Source of the DNA: Candidatus Methanomethylophilaceae archaeon
Lineage (GTDB): Archaea > Thermoplasmatota > Thermoplasmata > Methanomassiliicoccales > Methanomethylophilaceae
Assembly (NCBI GenBank): GCA_944320495.1
Contig: CALUHR010000006.1
Location: forward strand, 31,275-95,274
Length of the DNA: 64,000 bases
Direction: 5' to 3'
In this document: positions 17,246 to 25,846 of the stretch, piece by piece
Layout: each line of letters begins with the position of its first letter
Numbering within the stretch: position 1 is the first letter of the stretch
The notes under the pieces: generated by a model
Told to the model about the DNA's origin: nothing
Database searches by the model: none
Seen by the model: only the letters and a program-made list of their open reading frames with translations
Made by a program: the position numbers and the translations under genes

Positions 17246-20038
17246 TTGCAATCCCCTCACGTGGTCAAAGGTTCGATCGACACCCCAGAAGAAAGGCTCT
17301 ACCGCGCGGCGTCCACGGACGTCGACGATGTGCTGAAGGAATACGACAGCAGACCGGAAGGTCACTTCAACGAAGAGATTACAACTTCCCGTATCCAGTA
17401 TGGGAAAAACGAGGTGACGAACCACAACAGGCACGTCGTCCTGAAGAGGCTCGCCAAATCATTCGGTAACATTTTCATAATCACTCTTGCGGTCATCGAC
17501 ATCCTTTGGATGGTCCTTGAACCGGACATCATCTACTTCATCATCCTCACGACGCTCATCCTCGTCAGCGGAACCGTCACTTTCATCCAGGAGACCCGCA
17601 GCTCGAAGGCGGCGGCCCAATTGGTCAGCATGGTGACGACCATAATCACCGTCCGCCGCGAGGACATGGAGATCGAGATCGACTCCAAGGAACTCGTCGT
17701 GGGAGACATCATCATCCTGGACACCGGGGACATGGTCCCAGCCGATGTCAGGATCATCAGTTCCAATCACCTCAAGGTCGACCAGTCCGCCCTGACGGGG
17801 GAGTCGGGCGGGGTCACCAAATACTCCGAGACCTCCGATGCGGAGGACCTCCTCGAATGCAACAACATGGCCTTCATGGGCACCAACGTCGTCGGCGGTT
17901 CCGCCGAGGCCATCGTCGTCGCGGTCGGCGACGACACGGTGTTCGGCTCCATGGCCGAGAAGCTCACCGCCAAGAAGCCCTCCACCACCTACGACAAGGG
18001 CACCAAGTCCATCGTCAACGTCCTGCTGAGGATCATGTACTGCATGGTCCCGCCCGTGTTCCTGATCATGATAGTCAAGGACTATCTGAACAACGGCAGC
18101 TTCAGCGTGGACGGGGTCCTCACCGCGGTCACCTTCGCGCTCACCCTCGCCATCGGTCTGATGCCCGAGATGCTGGCCACCATAGTGTCGGCCAACCTCG
18201 CCAAGGGTTCCATCGACATGTCGAAGAAGAAGGTCATCGTCAAGGACGTGACCGCCATCCAGAACTTCGGCGCGATGGATGTCCTGTGCTCGGACAAGAC
18301 CGGCACTCTCACGCAGAACCGCATCTCCGTCGAGTCCTGCAACGATATCTACGGCAATCCCAGCCACTCCGTCGAGCTGATGTCCTGCCTCAACGCCCAC
18401 AACCTCAGGTCTGCCACCAACCAGATCGACTGGGCTCTCGACGAGTACGCCGAGGAGGAGGACGGGCTGCTGGACGAGGTCGAGCAGTACGAGTACATAG
18501 GGGACGTCCCCTTCGACTTCATCAGGAGGAGGGCGACGGTCATCGTGAAGAAGGACGAGGAGGTCAACCTCATGATCTCCAAGGGCGCCATGCCCGAGAT
18601 CCTCTCCATCTCCACAGGATACCTCGACGAGAACAGGGACATCCAGCCCCTGGACGAGAAGACGGTCAACGACATGATGGGCCTCGTGGAGTGGTACAGC
18701 TCCAAGGGGATGCGCGTCCTGGGCATCACCCACAAGTACCTCCCTGCCGGGAAGACCGAGTTCTCCGAGGCGGACGAGTGCGACCTCATCATCGCGGGAT
18801 TCCTGGTGTTCACCGACCCGGTCAAGCCCTCCGCGAAGGCCGCCATCGAGGACATGAAGGACTACGGCATCGCCGTCAAGGTCCTCACCGGCGACAACGA
18901 GTACGTCTCCCGCCACGTCTGCGACCAGATCGGCATATCCACCGAGAACATCCTCGTGGGCCCCCAGATAGACGACATGTCCGATGAGGAGCTCAAGGAT
19001 GCCGTCGAGCAGACCAGCATCTTCGCCCGCCTGAGCCCGGACGACAAGTCCAGGGTGGTCACCGCCCTGAGGGCCAACGGGCACACCGTCGGTGTCATGG
19101 GAGACGGCATCAACGACGTCGTCGCCATGAAGAACGCCGATGTCTCCATCTCGGTCGACACCGGAACGGACATCGCGAAGGAGACCGCCAGCATGATCCT
19201 CCTGGAGAAGGACCTCGGAGTCCTGAAGACCGGGGCGATCGAGGGCAGGAAGGTCTACGTCAACTCCATCAAGTACGTGAAGATGATCGGTTCGATCAAC
19301 TTCGGATACATGTTCTCTCTGATTCTCGGTTCCCTGTTCTTCAACTTCGAGCCGATGGGCGGAATAATGATCCTGATCTTCAACCTGATCAACGACTTCG
19401 CCTGCATCTTCATCATCTGGGACAAGGTGGATGATGAGTTCGTGCGCGAACCGCGGAAATGGGATGCGAAGAATCTGACGACGGTCATGTATCGGTACGG
19501 GCCGATGTGCGTCGTCACGGATCTGATCTCATGGGCGTTCTTCATATTCGTCGTGTTCGCGGCGATAGACGTCACCCTGCCGGCCGATCTCGTCGCGGCC
19601 CACCCGGAGCTCGCCGGCGTGTCCAACGCGTCCGACCTGGTCCTGGGCATGTTCGACCTCGGCAGCACGGAACCCCTCTCGGAAGGAGGTTATGCGGGAT
19701 ACCTGGTGCCCTACATGGTGCTGTTCCAGTCCCTCTGGTGCATCGAGCAGTACTGGATGCAGGTCTGGGCGATCCACATCGTCAGGACCAACAAGCTGCC
19801 GTTCTTCCAGGCCTGGTCCGCCAAGCCCCTGGTCGCGACCACGATCATCGCTCTGATCGTCGGAACCACCCTGCCGTTCACGGGACCCCTCTGGGAGGCC
19901 ATCTCCGGATGCACCGACCTCCTGCCGATCCCGCTATGGGCGCTGATCTTCATGCCCATCATCGGAGCGGTCTACTTCTTCGGCGCCCACGCCATCAAGA
20001 GGCGCGTCCTGAAGAAGTACGGGTTCTTCGCCTGCTGA
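17246..20038 (+). CDS. mgtA: P-type cation-transporting ATPase, MgtA-like (type IIIB)
   Basis: 930 aa integral membrane pump. Actuator-domain loop DQSALTGESGGVTK, phosphorylation site DKTGTLT with D350, nucleotide-binding domain, and hinge MGDGINDVVAMKNADVSISV. Membrane helix 4 reads IGLMPEMLATIVSANLAKG, very close to the Mg2+ importer MgtA/MgtB pattern (GLTPEMLP) rather than the Ca2+-pump PEGLP motif. Mg2+ is therefore the best-supported substrate. Ten transmembrane helices are expected (four after the P domain pair with the C-terminal set). Ends with TGA and a hairpin. Confidence 0.9.
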   Translation: MQSPHVVKGSIDTPEERLYRAASTDVDDVLKEYDSRPEGHFNEEITTSRIQYGKNEVTNHNRHVVLKRLAKSFGNIFIITLAVIDILWMVLEPDIIYFIILTTLILVSGTVTFIQETRSSKAAAQLVSMVTTIITVRREDMEIEIDSKELVVGDIIILDTGDMVPADVRIISSNHLKVDQSALTGESGGVTKYSETSDAEDLLECNNMAFMGTNVVGGSAEAIVVAVGDDTVFGSMAEKLTAKKPSTTYDKGTKSIVNVLLRIMYCMVPPVFLIMIVKDYLNNGSFSVDGVLTAVTFALTLAIGLMPEMLATIVSANLAKGSIDMSKKKVIVKDVTAIQNFGAMDVLCSDKTGTLTQNRISVESCNDIYGNPSHSVELMSCLNAHNLRSATNQIDWALDEYAEEEDGLLDEVEQYEYIGDVPFDFIRRRATVIVKKDEEVNLMISKGAMPEILSISTGYLDENRDIQPLDEKTVNDMMGLVEWYSSKGMRVLGITHKYLPAGKTEFSEADECDLIIAGFLVFTDPVKPSAKAAIEDMKDYGIAVKVLTGDNEYVSRHVCDQIGISTENILVGPQIDDMSDEELKDAVEQTSIFARLSPDDKSRVVTALRANGHTVGVMGDGINDVVAMKNADVSISVDTGTDIAKETASMILLEKDLGVLKTGAIEGRKVYVNSIKYVKMIGSINFGYMFSLILGSLFFNFEPMGGIMILIFNLINDFACIFIIWDKVDDEFVREPRKWDAKNLTTVMYRYGPMCVVTDLISWAFFIFVVFAAIDVTLPADLVAAHPELAGVSNASDLVLGMFDLGSTEPLSEGGYAGYLVPYMVLFQSLWCIEQYWMQVWAIHIVRTNKLPFFQAWSAKPLVATTIIALIVGTTLPFTGPLWEAISGCTDLLPIPLWALIFMPIIGAVYFFGAHAIKRRVLKKYGFFAC

Positions 20039-20046
20039 TCAAACGT

Positions 20047-20064
20047 GGAGGGGTCCGCCCCTCC
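20047..20064 (+). terminator. mgtA terminator
   Basis: GGAGGGG-TCCG-CCCCTCC, 7-bp stem followed by a T-rich stretch. Confidence 0.6.
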
Positions 20065-20098
20065 CTTCCTTTATATCCCCAATCCGCATCGTCGGCAC
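20065..20098 (+). promoter_or_regulatory. Promoter of the TerB-ATPase-helicase cassette
   Basis: TTTATATCC at about 20070-20078, roughly 25 bases before the ATG at 20099, implying a nearly leaderless transcript. Confidence 0.55.
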
Positions 20099-22357
20099 AT
20101 GGTCAGATTCTCCTGGGACAGTGTGGGCTTCGTATCCCAGGGCTCACGTGTGGACAGGACATACTTCCCGGCGGACTTCTCGGAGGACATCGAGCTCCAC
20201 CGCGGGGAGGAGGGCCGCGAGTGCCCGTACGTGCCGTCCGGATACGCGAGCCCGGACTACTCCGTCCTGGGGGACGACCAGGTCAGATACTACCTGTGGT
20301 GGAGGTCCTGTGCCGAGGCCGGGGTCATAGACAGTTCCGACGAGGGGTACGCCTGGCTCTACTGCAGGGAGCTCATAGAGTCCCCCGGGGACCCGAGGGA
20401 TACGCTGTCGAGGATAGTGGCATTCACCCGCACCTGCGGCACCAGCCTGAGGCTGTCCCCCATGGTCGCCTCCCTCGCAGCCGACTACGCCATATCGAAG
20501 GGGCTGCCGCTGGACCTGGTCCCGAGGGACCGCAGCTTCGCGGCCTCCGACGCACTCATCACATGGGACCTCACCCGGTACCCTATCGGGGGGACCTTCC
20601 CCGGTGCGCTGATCCCGGCGGACGTCTACAACTGGAGGAGGCTGTTTCCGAAGCTGGGGGACGAGACAATGGAGGAGATCGTCCTTCTCAGTCTGAGGGG
20701 TATCGACGAGATCGTCCGCTCCACCGAGGGGATGGGGCTCATCAGGGCGATCGGCTGCGTCCCCGAACCGTCGGACATCGTGCCCCTGGCCAGGTTCATC
20801 CGTCCTGAGGACTACCGGACGGTGACGATGCCGGTGGTCCCGAGGGAGAGGGGCCCGTACGCGCATCTGGTGGACGCCGTGATCAGGCAGGCCGTCCGCT
20901 TCATGGTGCCTCGGGGAGGACCCTCCGTGCCGAGGACGTTCCCGAAGGGGTGGCGCCGCGCCGTGGCGGCCGCCGTGGACGCCGCGGTCAACGACTGCGG
21001 ATGGATGGCATCCATGTTCAGGGACGGCGACGAGGGGTACTGGGAGGACGACGACCTCATAGTTCGCAGGGGCGACGACCGCCCCCGCATCATCCCGCAG
21101 CAGATCGGGGTGATGGAGCCGGGACGTCCCAGGATGTCCATGCGCGAGTTCATGTCCCACTGGTCCGACGAATCCGATGTCAGGGTGGACTACGTTCCGT
21201 CCGGGAGGACGGAGACGACGTACTCGGCCATGGACGACGGACAGTTGGCGTTCTACAGGTACTGGCGCACCCAGGCCCGGAAGGGGAGGTTCCTGGACAC
21301 CGACCAGGGGTACCTCTGGCTCTTCTGTACCGAGGCCGTCAACATAGACGATGAGCCCGAGGCCATCCAGGGGATGTTCGAATCCGCCCTGGAGGCATAT
21401 GCCGGTAGCAACGGCCTCGCCCCGTTGAGGATCGCGGCCAACGACCACGCCGTGCTGCACCACATGGACACGCCCTCGGACACCGACCACAGGATGTCTC
21501 GCTACGTGGCGTACGCCAAGCTGGCGTCCGACCCCATCGGCAGGATGGACGTGGACATGGCGGACCAGCTGGCACACTATGACTCGTCGAAGTACACCTC
21601 CGCCGAGCCCGACCTCCACGGCATCGCCTTCACCGAGGCGGTCAGGGCGGTGGACTCGTACATGCTCGAGAACAATGGCAAGAGGCTCGTCGACCGCTGC
21701 ACCATGAGGGAGATGGAGGGCACCATGAGGCTCTACAAGGGCCTGTGGACCTCGGAGTCCGTGGTCCTGGGCGTGGAGTTCAAGGACGTCCTGTCGTCGA
21801 GGAGGATCGAGTCGCTGATCGACGGCATCTACCGTGTGTCCATCCGCACGGTCAACAGGAGCCTCGGCGACCCGGCACCGCGCTATCCGAAGGACCTGCC
21901 GGATGCCATGATCAAGGTGGCCGAGGATGCGGTGGCTGCCCTGATGGACCGCCGCGACATGGAGAGGGAGGACGACCTGGCCAGGATGGAGGCGTCCAGG
22001 ATGGTGCTGGACCGCGACGCCGTCGAATCAGCCGCCAGGGACCTGGAGGCCGTCACGGGCATGATGGCAGTGGACGACGATGACGACGAGATCGAGGAGG
22101 TCCCGATCGTCGCGTCCCCGGACGGGGGGTGGGACGGGCTCGTCGCCTCCCTCGACGATGCCGAGACCGCCTATCTTCACGATTCACTGACCCCCCGCGG
22201 GGCGGGCCCGTGGTCACTCGAGGGCACCGGGAGGCGCCCTTCGGAGGTGGAGGACGCGGTAAACTCAAAGGCGATGGACGCCATCGGGGACGCCATCGTG
22301 GAGGGCGGAAGGGCCGTCGAGGACTACGCCCCCGACATCGAGGGTGCTCTCAGATGA
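20099..22357 (+). CDS. TerB-N/TerB-C-like protein with duplicated N-terminal domain
   Basis: 752 aa. Two copies of a TerB_N-like module are visible: about residues 40-95 (YVPSGYASPDYSVLGDDQVR then YYLWWRSCAEAG, EGYAWLYCRELIES) and about 360-415 (YVPSGRTETTYSAMDDGQLA then FYRYWRTQARKG, QGYLWLFCTEAVNI). The pattern of Tyr-Trp-Arg followed by a helix with YxWLxxxE matches TerB_N domains. The C-terminal third is helical and acidic (VDDDDDEIEEVP). Such proteins are found beside DUF2791/BrxC-D ATPases and SF2 helicases in predicted DNA-processing or defence operons. Ends in ATGA overlap with the next gene. Confidence 0.65.
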   Translation: MVRFSWDSVGFVSQGSRVDRTYFPADFSEDIELHRGEEGRECPYVPSGYASPDYSVLGDDQVRYYLWWRSCAEAGVIDSSDEGYAWLYCRELIESPGDPRDTLSRIVAFTRTCGTSLRLSPMVASLAADYAISKGLPLDLVPRDRSFAASDALITWDLTRYPIGGTFPGALIPADVYNWRRLFPKLGDETMEEIVLLSLRGIDEIVRSTEGMGLIRAIGCVPEPSDIVPLARFIRPEDYRTVTMPVVPRERGPYAHLVDAVIRQAVRFMVPRGGPSVPRTFPKGWRRAVAAAVDAAVNDCGWMASMFRDGDEGYWEDDDLIVRRGDDRPRIIPQQIGVMEPGRPRMSMREFMSHWSDESDVRVDYVPSGRTETTYSAMDDGQLAFYRYWRTQARKGRFLDTDQGYLWLFCTEAVNIDDEPEAIQGMFESALEAYAGSNGLAPLRIAANDHAVLHHMDTPSDTDHRMSRYVAYAKLASDPIGRMDVDMADQLAHYDSSKYTSAEPDLHGIAFTEAVRAVDSYMLENNGKRLVDRCTMREMEGTMRLYKGLWTSESVVLGVEFKDVLSSRRIESLIDGIYRVSIRTVNRSLGDPAPRYPKDLPDAMIKVAEDAVAALMDRRDMEREDDLARMEASRMVLDRDAVESAARDLEAVTGMMAVDDDDDEIEEVPIVASPDGGWDGLVASLDDAETAYLHDSLTPRGAGPWSLEGTGRRPSEVEDAVNSKAMDAIGDAIVEGGRAVEDYAPDIEGALR

Positions 22358-23616
22358 CCGCAATTCCGAAGAGGACGCTGACAACGATGATGAACGCCCT
22401 GGCGTCCGGCGTGGTCCCCCGCAGGGGGCTGGAGTACATAGCCGTCGGCAGGCGCAGGGAGACCGAGACGTTCGTCTCCGACCTGGAGGACACCGCCGAG
22501 GGCGGAGGGGCGTTCAGGTTCATCTCCGGCCGCTACGGCAACGGCAAGAGCTTCATGATCCAGATGGTCAGGAACTACGCGATGGACCGCGGGTTCATGG
22601 TCATGGACGCCGACCTCGCGATCAACAGGAGGCTGACCGGGAGCAGGGGCGAGGGCCTCAACACCTACCGCGAGCTGGTCCGCAACATGGCGGTCAAGGC
22701 CCGTCCGGACGGAGGGGCGATGGAGTCCCTCCTGCAGAACTGGCTCTATCCGATCATCGACTCGGAGGGGGATCCGGAGAGGGTGGCCTCAGCGATACGC
22801 TCCGCGACCTCGGGCATGTCGGGCATGACGTTCTACCGCGACTTCGTCACGATAGTCATCTCCTACTCCAAGGACCTGATGGACCAGCGCGACGACAGCC
22901 CCGCGCTCCGCTGGCTCAAGGGCGAGTACGACCTCAAGTCCGAGGCCAGGAGGGACCTCGATGTTTCCACCCTGATCAGCGACTCCAACTGGTACGACTA
23001 CGTCAAGCTCTGGGCGGAGCTCTCGGTCCGCGCCGGATACAGGGGGGCGGTGGTCTTCCTGGACGAGGCGGTGGTCCTGTACAAGCTGCAGAACCGCGCA
23101 TCCAGGAGCAACAACTACGAGCGCCTCCTCACAATATTCAACGACATAATGCAGGGCAAGTCCTCGCATCTCTCCATGTACGTGTGCGGGACCCCGGAGT
23201 TCATAACGGATCCCGACAGGGGCCTGTACAGCTACGAGGCGCTGAGGTCCAGGCTCGTGTCCGGGAGGTTCGAGAACGGCTACGACAACTACCTCGGTCC
23301 GGTGATCAACCTCCGTCCCCTGACCAACGAGGAGGTGTTCGTGCTCCTTCGCACGCCCCGCGGGTTGCACGAGCAGCGCTACGGCTACGAGTCCGGCATA
23401 ACGGACGACATGCTCGAGTCGTACCTCAGGACCGTGACGGCGACCATCGGAGGAAGGGACATGGTCACCCCCAGGGAGATCACCAGGGACTTCATCAGCC
23501 TCCTGGACACCCTCCACCAGAACCCCCAGACCCGCTTCTCGGACATGATCGAGGGCCATTCCGTGAAGGCCGACCGCAACCCGGACGACGACCTCATCGA
23601 CGACCTCGAGCTATGA
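22354..23616 (+). CDS. brxD: BREX-type ATP-binding protein (BrxC/BrxD family, DUF2791)
   Basis: 420 aa P-loop ATPase. N-terminal RRGLEYIAVGRRRETETFV then FISGRYGNGKSFMIQMVRN (Walker A, about residue 63); Walker B-like GAVVFLDEAVVLYKL (about 232-246); sensor-like SMYVCGTPEFI; C-terminal VTPREITRDFISLLD helix. This is the arrangement of BrxD, the DUF2791 ATPase of BREX type 2 and of related TerB cassettes. It overlaps both neighbours by ATGA (22354-22357 and 23613-23616), so the three proteins are translationally coupled. Confidence 0.8.
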   Translation: MTAIPKRTLTTMMNALASGVVPRRGLEYIAVGRRRETETFVSDLEDTAEGGGAFRFISGRYGNGKSFMIQMVRNYAMDRGFMVMDADLAINRRLTGSRGEGLNTYRELVRNMAVKARPDGGAMESLLQNWLYPIIDSEGDPERVASAIRSATSGMSGMTFYRDFVTIVISYSKDLMDQRDDSPALRWLKGEYDLKSEARRDLDVSTLISDSNWYDYVKLWAELSVRAGYRGAVVFLDEAVVLYKLQNRASRSNNYERLLTIFNDIMQGKSSHLSMYVCGTPEFITDPDRGLYSYEALRSRLVSGRFENGYDNYLGPVINLRPLTNEEVFVLLRTPRGLHEQRYGYESGITDDMLESYLRTVTATIGGRDMVTPREITRDFISLLDTLHQNPQTRFSDMIEGHSVKADRNPDDDLIDDLEL

Positions 23617-25730
23617 CCGACTTCCTGGAGAGGATGCCGCCGTTCCTCAGGGAGCGGATACACGCCGAGGGCTGGAGGTCCTGGCGCGGTGTCCAGGAGG
23701 ACTCCTTCCGGGTGCTCTTCGATTCGGGGGACCATCTTCTGATCTCGGCCGGCACGTCTTCCGGCAAGACGGAGGCTGCCATGATCCCGGTGATATCATC
23801 GCTGGCACTGGATCCGCCGGAGGGCGTCGGCGCGATCTACGTGGGGCCGACCAAGGCGCTCATCGACGACCAGTTCGCCCGCCTGGACAGGATGCTGAGG
23901 GACTCCCCCGTGGAGGTCACCGGTTGGCACGGCGACATATCCCAGGCGTCCAAGGAGAGGCTGAGGAGGGATCCCAGGGGGATCCTTCAGATCACACCGG
24001 AGTCCCTCCAGGGCGTGGTCTGCGACCGCGACCTCGTCGGGAGGATGTTCCCGGACCTCCGCTTCGTCGTCATAGACGAGGTCCACGCATTCATGGCGTC
24101 GGACCGCGGGCTCCAGCTCCTGTGCGAGCTGGACGCCATCGAGCGCATCGCCGGGTGCTCGCCCAGGAGGATAGGGCTGTCCGCCACCCTCTCGGACACG
24201 GAGGGGGCCGAGGCGTGGCTCCGCGCCGGCACTGACCGCGGCATAAGGACGGTGTCCTCGAATGACGGCGTGCCGTGCAGGGTCGGTGTCAAGTACATGC
24301 GCATCCCCGCGGAGGGAGACGCCCGCAAGCTCGCGGTGCTCTCGTACTACAGGGAGCTGAACCGTCTCACCGACCCGTACTCGTGCATCGTGTTCACCAA
24401 CAGCCGCGCCTCCGCCGAGAGGACCGCCCGGTCCCTGGACAGGGTGGCGCGCTCCGAGGGGTCCGGGAACCCGGTGAGGATCCACCACGGTTCCCTCGCC
24501 GCCTCCGTCCGCAGGGACGCGGAGGCGGATCTGAAGGAGGGCAGGCATCCCACCGTGGTGGCCACCTCCACCCTGGAGCTGGGCATGGACATCGGGGGCC
24601 TGGACCGCGTGGTCCAGATCGGCGCCCCCTACACCTGCTCGTCCATGCTCCAGCGCATGGGCCGCACCGGGCGCCGCGGGGGCAGGAGGGAGATGATCGT
24701 CTTCTGCACCGACGACGAGTCGAAGTGGTCCCCCTCCCCGCCGGGGACCTCCATGGACCTGGTCCGCGCCATCGCGGTCAAGGAGCTGGCCGTCGGAGAG
24801 GGATGGACGGAGCCGATCGAGCCGAACCCTCTGCCGTTCGGTCTGCTGTACCATCAGACGCTGGCATACCTGAAGGGCGCCGACCACGACGTCAGGTGGC
24901 CGGAGCTGAGGGACACGTTGCTCGCGATGTGGCCGTTCAGGAACATCTCCGGCGAGGAGTACAGGGAGCTGGCCATGCACATGCTGTCCCTGGGGCACCT
25001 GCAGAGGATGGAGGACGGCACCCTGCTCATAGGGCTGAAGGGCGAGCCCATCGCCAACGGCAGGGACTTCGCCTCCACCTTCGAGGTCCAGGAGTCCGTG
25101 GAGATACGCTCCGGCGGGGAGGTCCTGGGGACGGTGCAGGGCAGGCCGAGCGAGGGGAAGCTGGTCTCGCTGGCGGGCAAGGTGTGGCAGGTGATACGCG
25201 TCGGGGACGGATGGGCGGATGTCAGGGAGGTTCCCGAGGGCTCCGCCGAGTCTAAGTGGGAGTCGATGCCGCCGGATGTCAGCGACGAGGTCGCCGCCCG
25301 GATGAGGGAGGTGCTGGGCGGGGACTCCGCGTACCCGTACCTGGACTCGTCGGCGAGGGCGGAGCTGGAGGAGACATGCGCCGTGTTCCGCGAGAAGGGG
25401 TACAGCGGCGCGGTGGAGACGTCCGACGGGTTCATCCTGTTCCCCTGGGTGGGGACCCGCATGTTCGAGACGATCCGGAGGGCGCTGATGTGCATCGGAG
25501 CGCAGGTGCCCATGCACGCGTCGCCACTGTGGATGCGCGTGGTGACCGACCTCACCTGGGAGGAGGCCAGCGTGATGATCGCAGAGTACATCCGGTCGGT
25601 GGAGCCTGAGGATCTGGTTCTTCTGGAGGATGTGGAGGACATGGGGAAGTACGAGAGGTTCGTCCCCGAGGGGCTGAGGGCGAGGGAGTTCGCGGCGCAC
25701 AGGCTGGATGTTAAGAAGCTAGTCCAGTGA
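23613..25730 (+). CDS. Lhr-like superfamily 2 helicase (BrxHI-type)
   Basis: 705 aa. Helicase motifs: I ISAGTSSGKTEAAM, Ia VGPTKALIDDQF, Ib TPESLQG, II VIDEVHAF, III GLSATL, IV CIVFTNSRASAERTA, V VATSTLELGMDIG, VI QRMGRTGRRGGRREM. An extended C-terminal region (about 390-705) resembles Lhr-type accessory domains and distinguishes it from DNA-repair Hel308 in the same window. In BREX type 2-like systems BrxD is followed by just such a helicase. Third gene of the cassette; followed by an AT-rich gap and then cas3. Confidence 0.82.
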   Translation: MTDFLERMPPFLRERIHAEGWRSWRGVQEDSFRVLFDSGDHLLISAGTSSGKTEAAMIPVISSLALDPPEGVGAIYVGPTKALIDDQFARLDRMLRDSPVEVTGWHGDISQASKERLRRDPRGILQITPESLQGVVCDRDLVGRMFPDLRFVVIDEVHAFMASDRGLQLLCELDAIERIAGCSPRRIGLSATLSDTEGAEAWLRAGTDRGIRTVSSNDGVPCRVGVKYMRIPAEGDARKLAVLSYYRELNRLTDPYSCIVFTNSRASAERTARSLDRVARSEGSGNPVRIHHGSLAASVRRDAEADLKEGRHPTVVATSTLELGMDIGGLDRVVQIGAPYTCSSMLQRMGRTGRRGGRREMIVFCTDDESKWSPSPPGTSMDLVRAIAVKELAVGEGWTEPIEPNPLPFGLLYHQTLAYLKGADHDVRWPELRDTLLAMWPFRNISGEEYRELAMHMLSLGHLQRMEDGTLLIGLKGEPIANGRDFASTFEVQESVEIRSGGEVLGTVQGRPSEGKLVSLAGKVWQVIRVGDGWADVREVPEGSAESKWESMPPDVSDEVAARMREVLGGDSAYPYLDSSARAELEETCAVFREKGYSGAVETSDGFILFPWVGTRMFETIRRALMCIGAQVPMHASPLWMRVVTDLTWEEASVMIAEYIRSVEPEDLVLLEDVEDMGKYERFVPEGLRAREFAAHRLDVKKLVQ

Positions 25731-25846
25731 ACGAGTGGATCTATTGATTGTCAAAATACAAAGATAACAAACATTACAAGTAATACAATTATTACAAGAA
25801 TAACAGCGAGCATCATATATTTGGATATCCGCTGCGATTCCCTATC
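25731..25846 (+). promoter_or_regulatory. cas operon promoter region
   Basis: Sharply AT-rich spacer with repeated ATTACAAG/AATACAA words (25770-25805) and a TATA-like CATATATTTGG at about 25813-25823, some 25 bases before the cas3 ATG. Confidence 0.5.
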
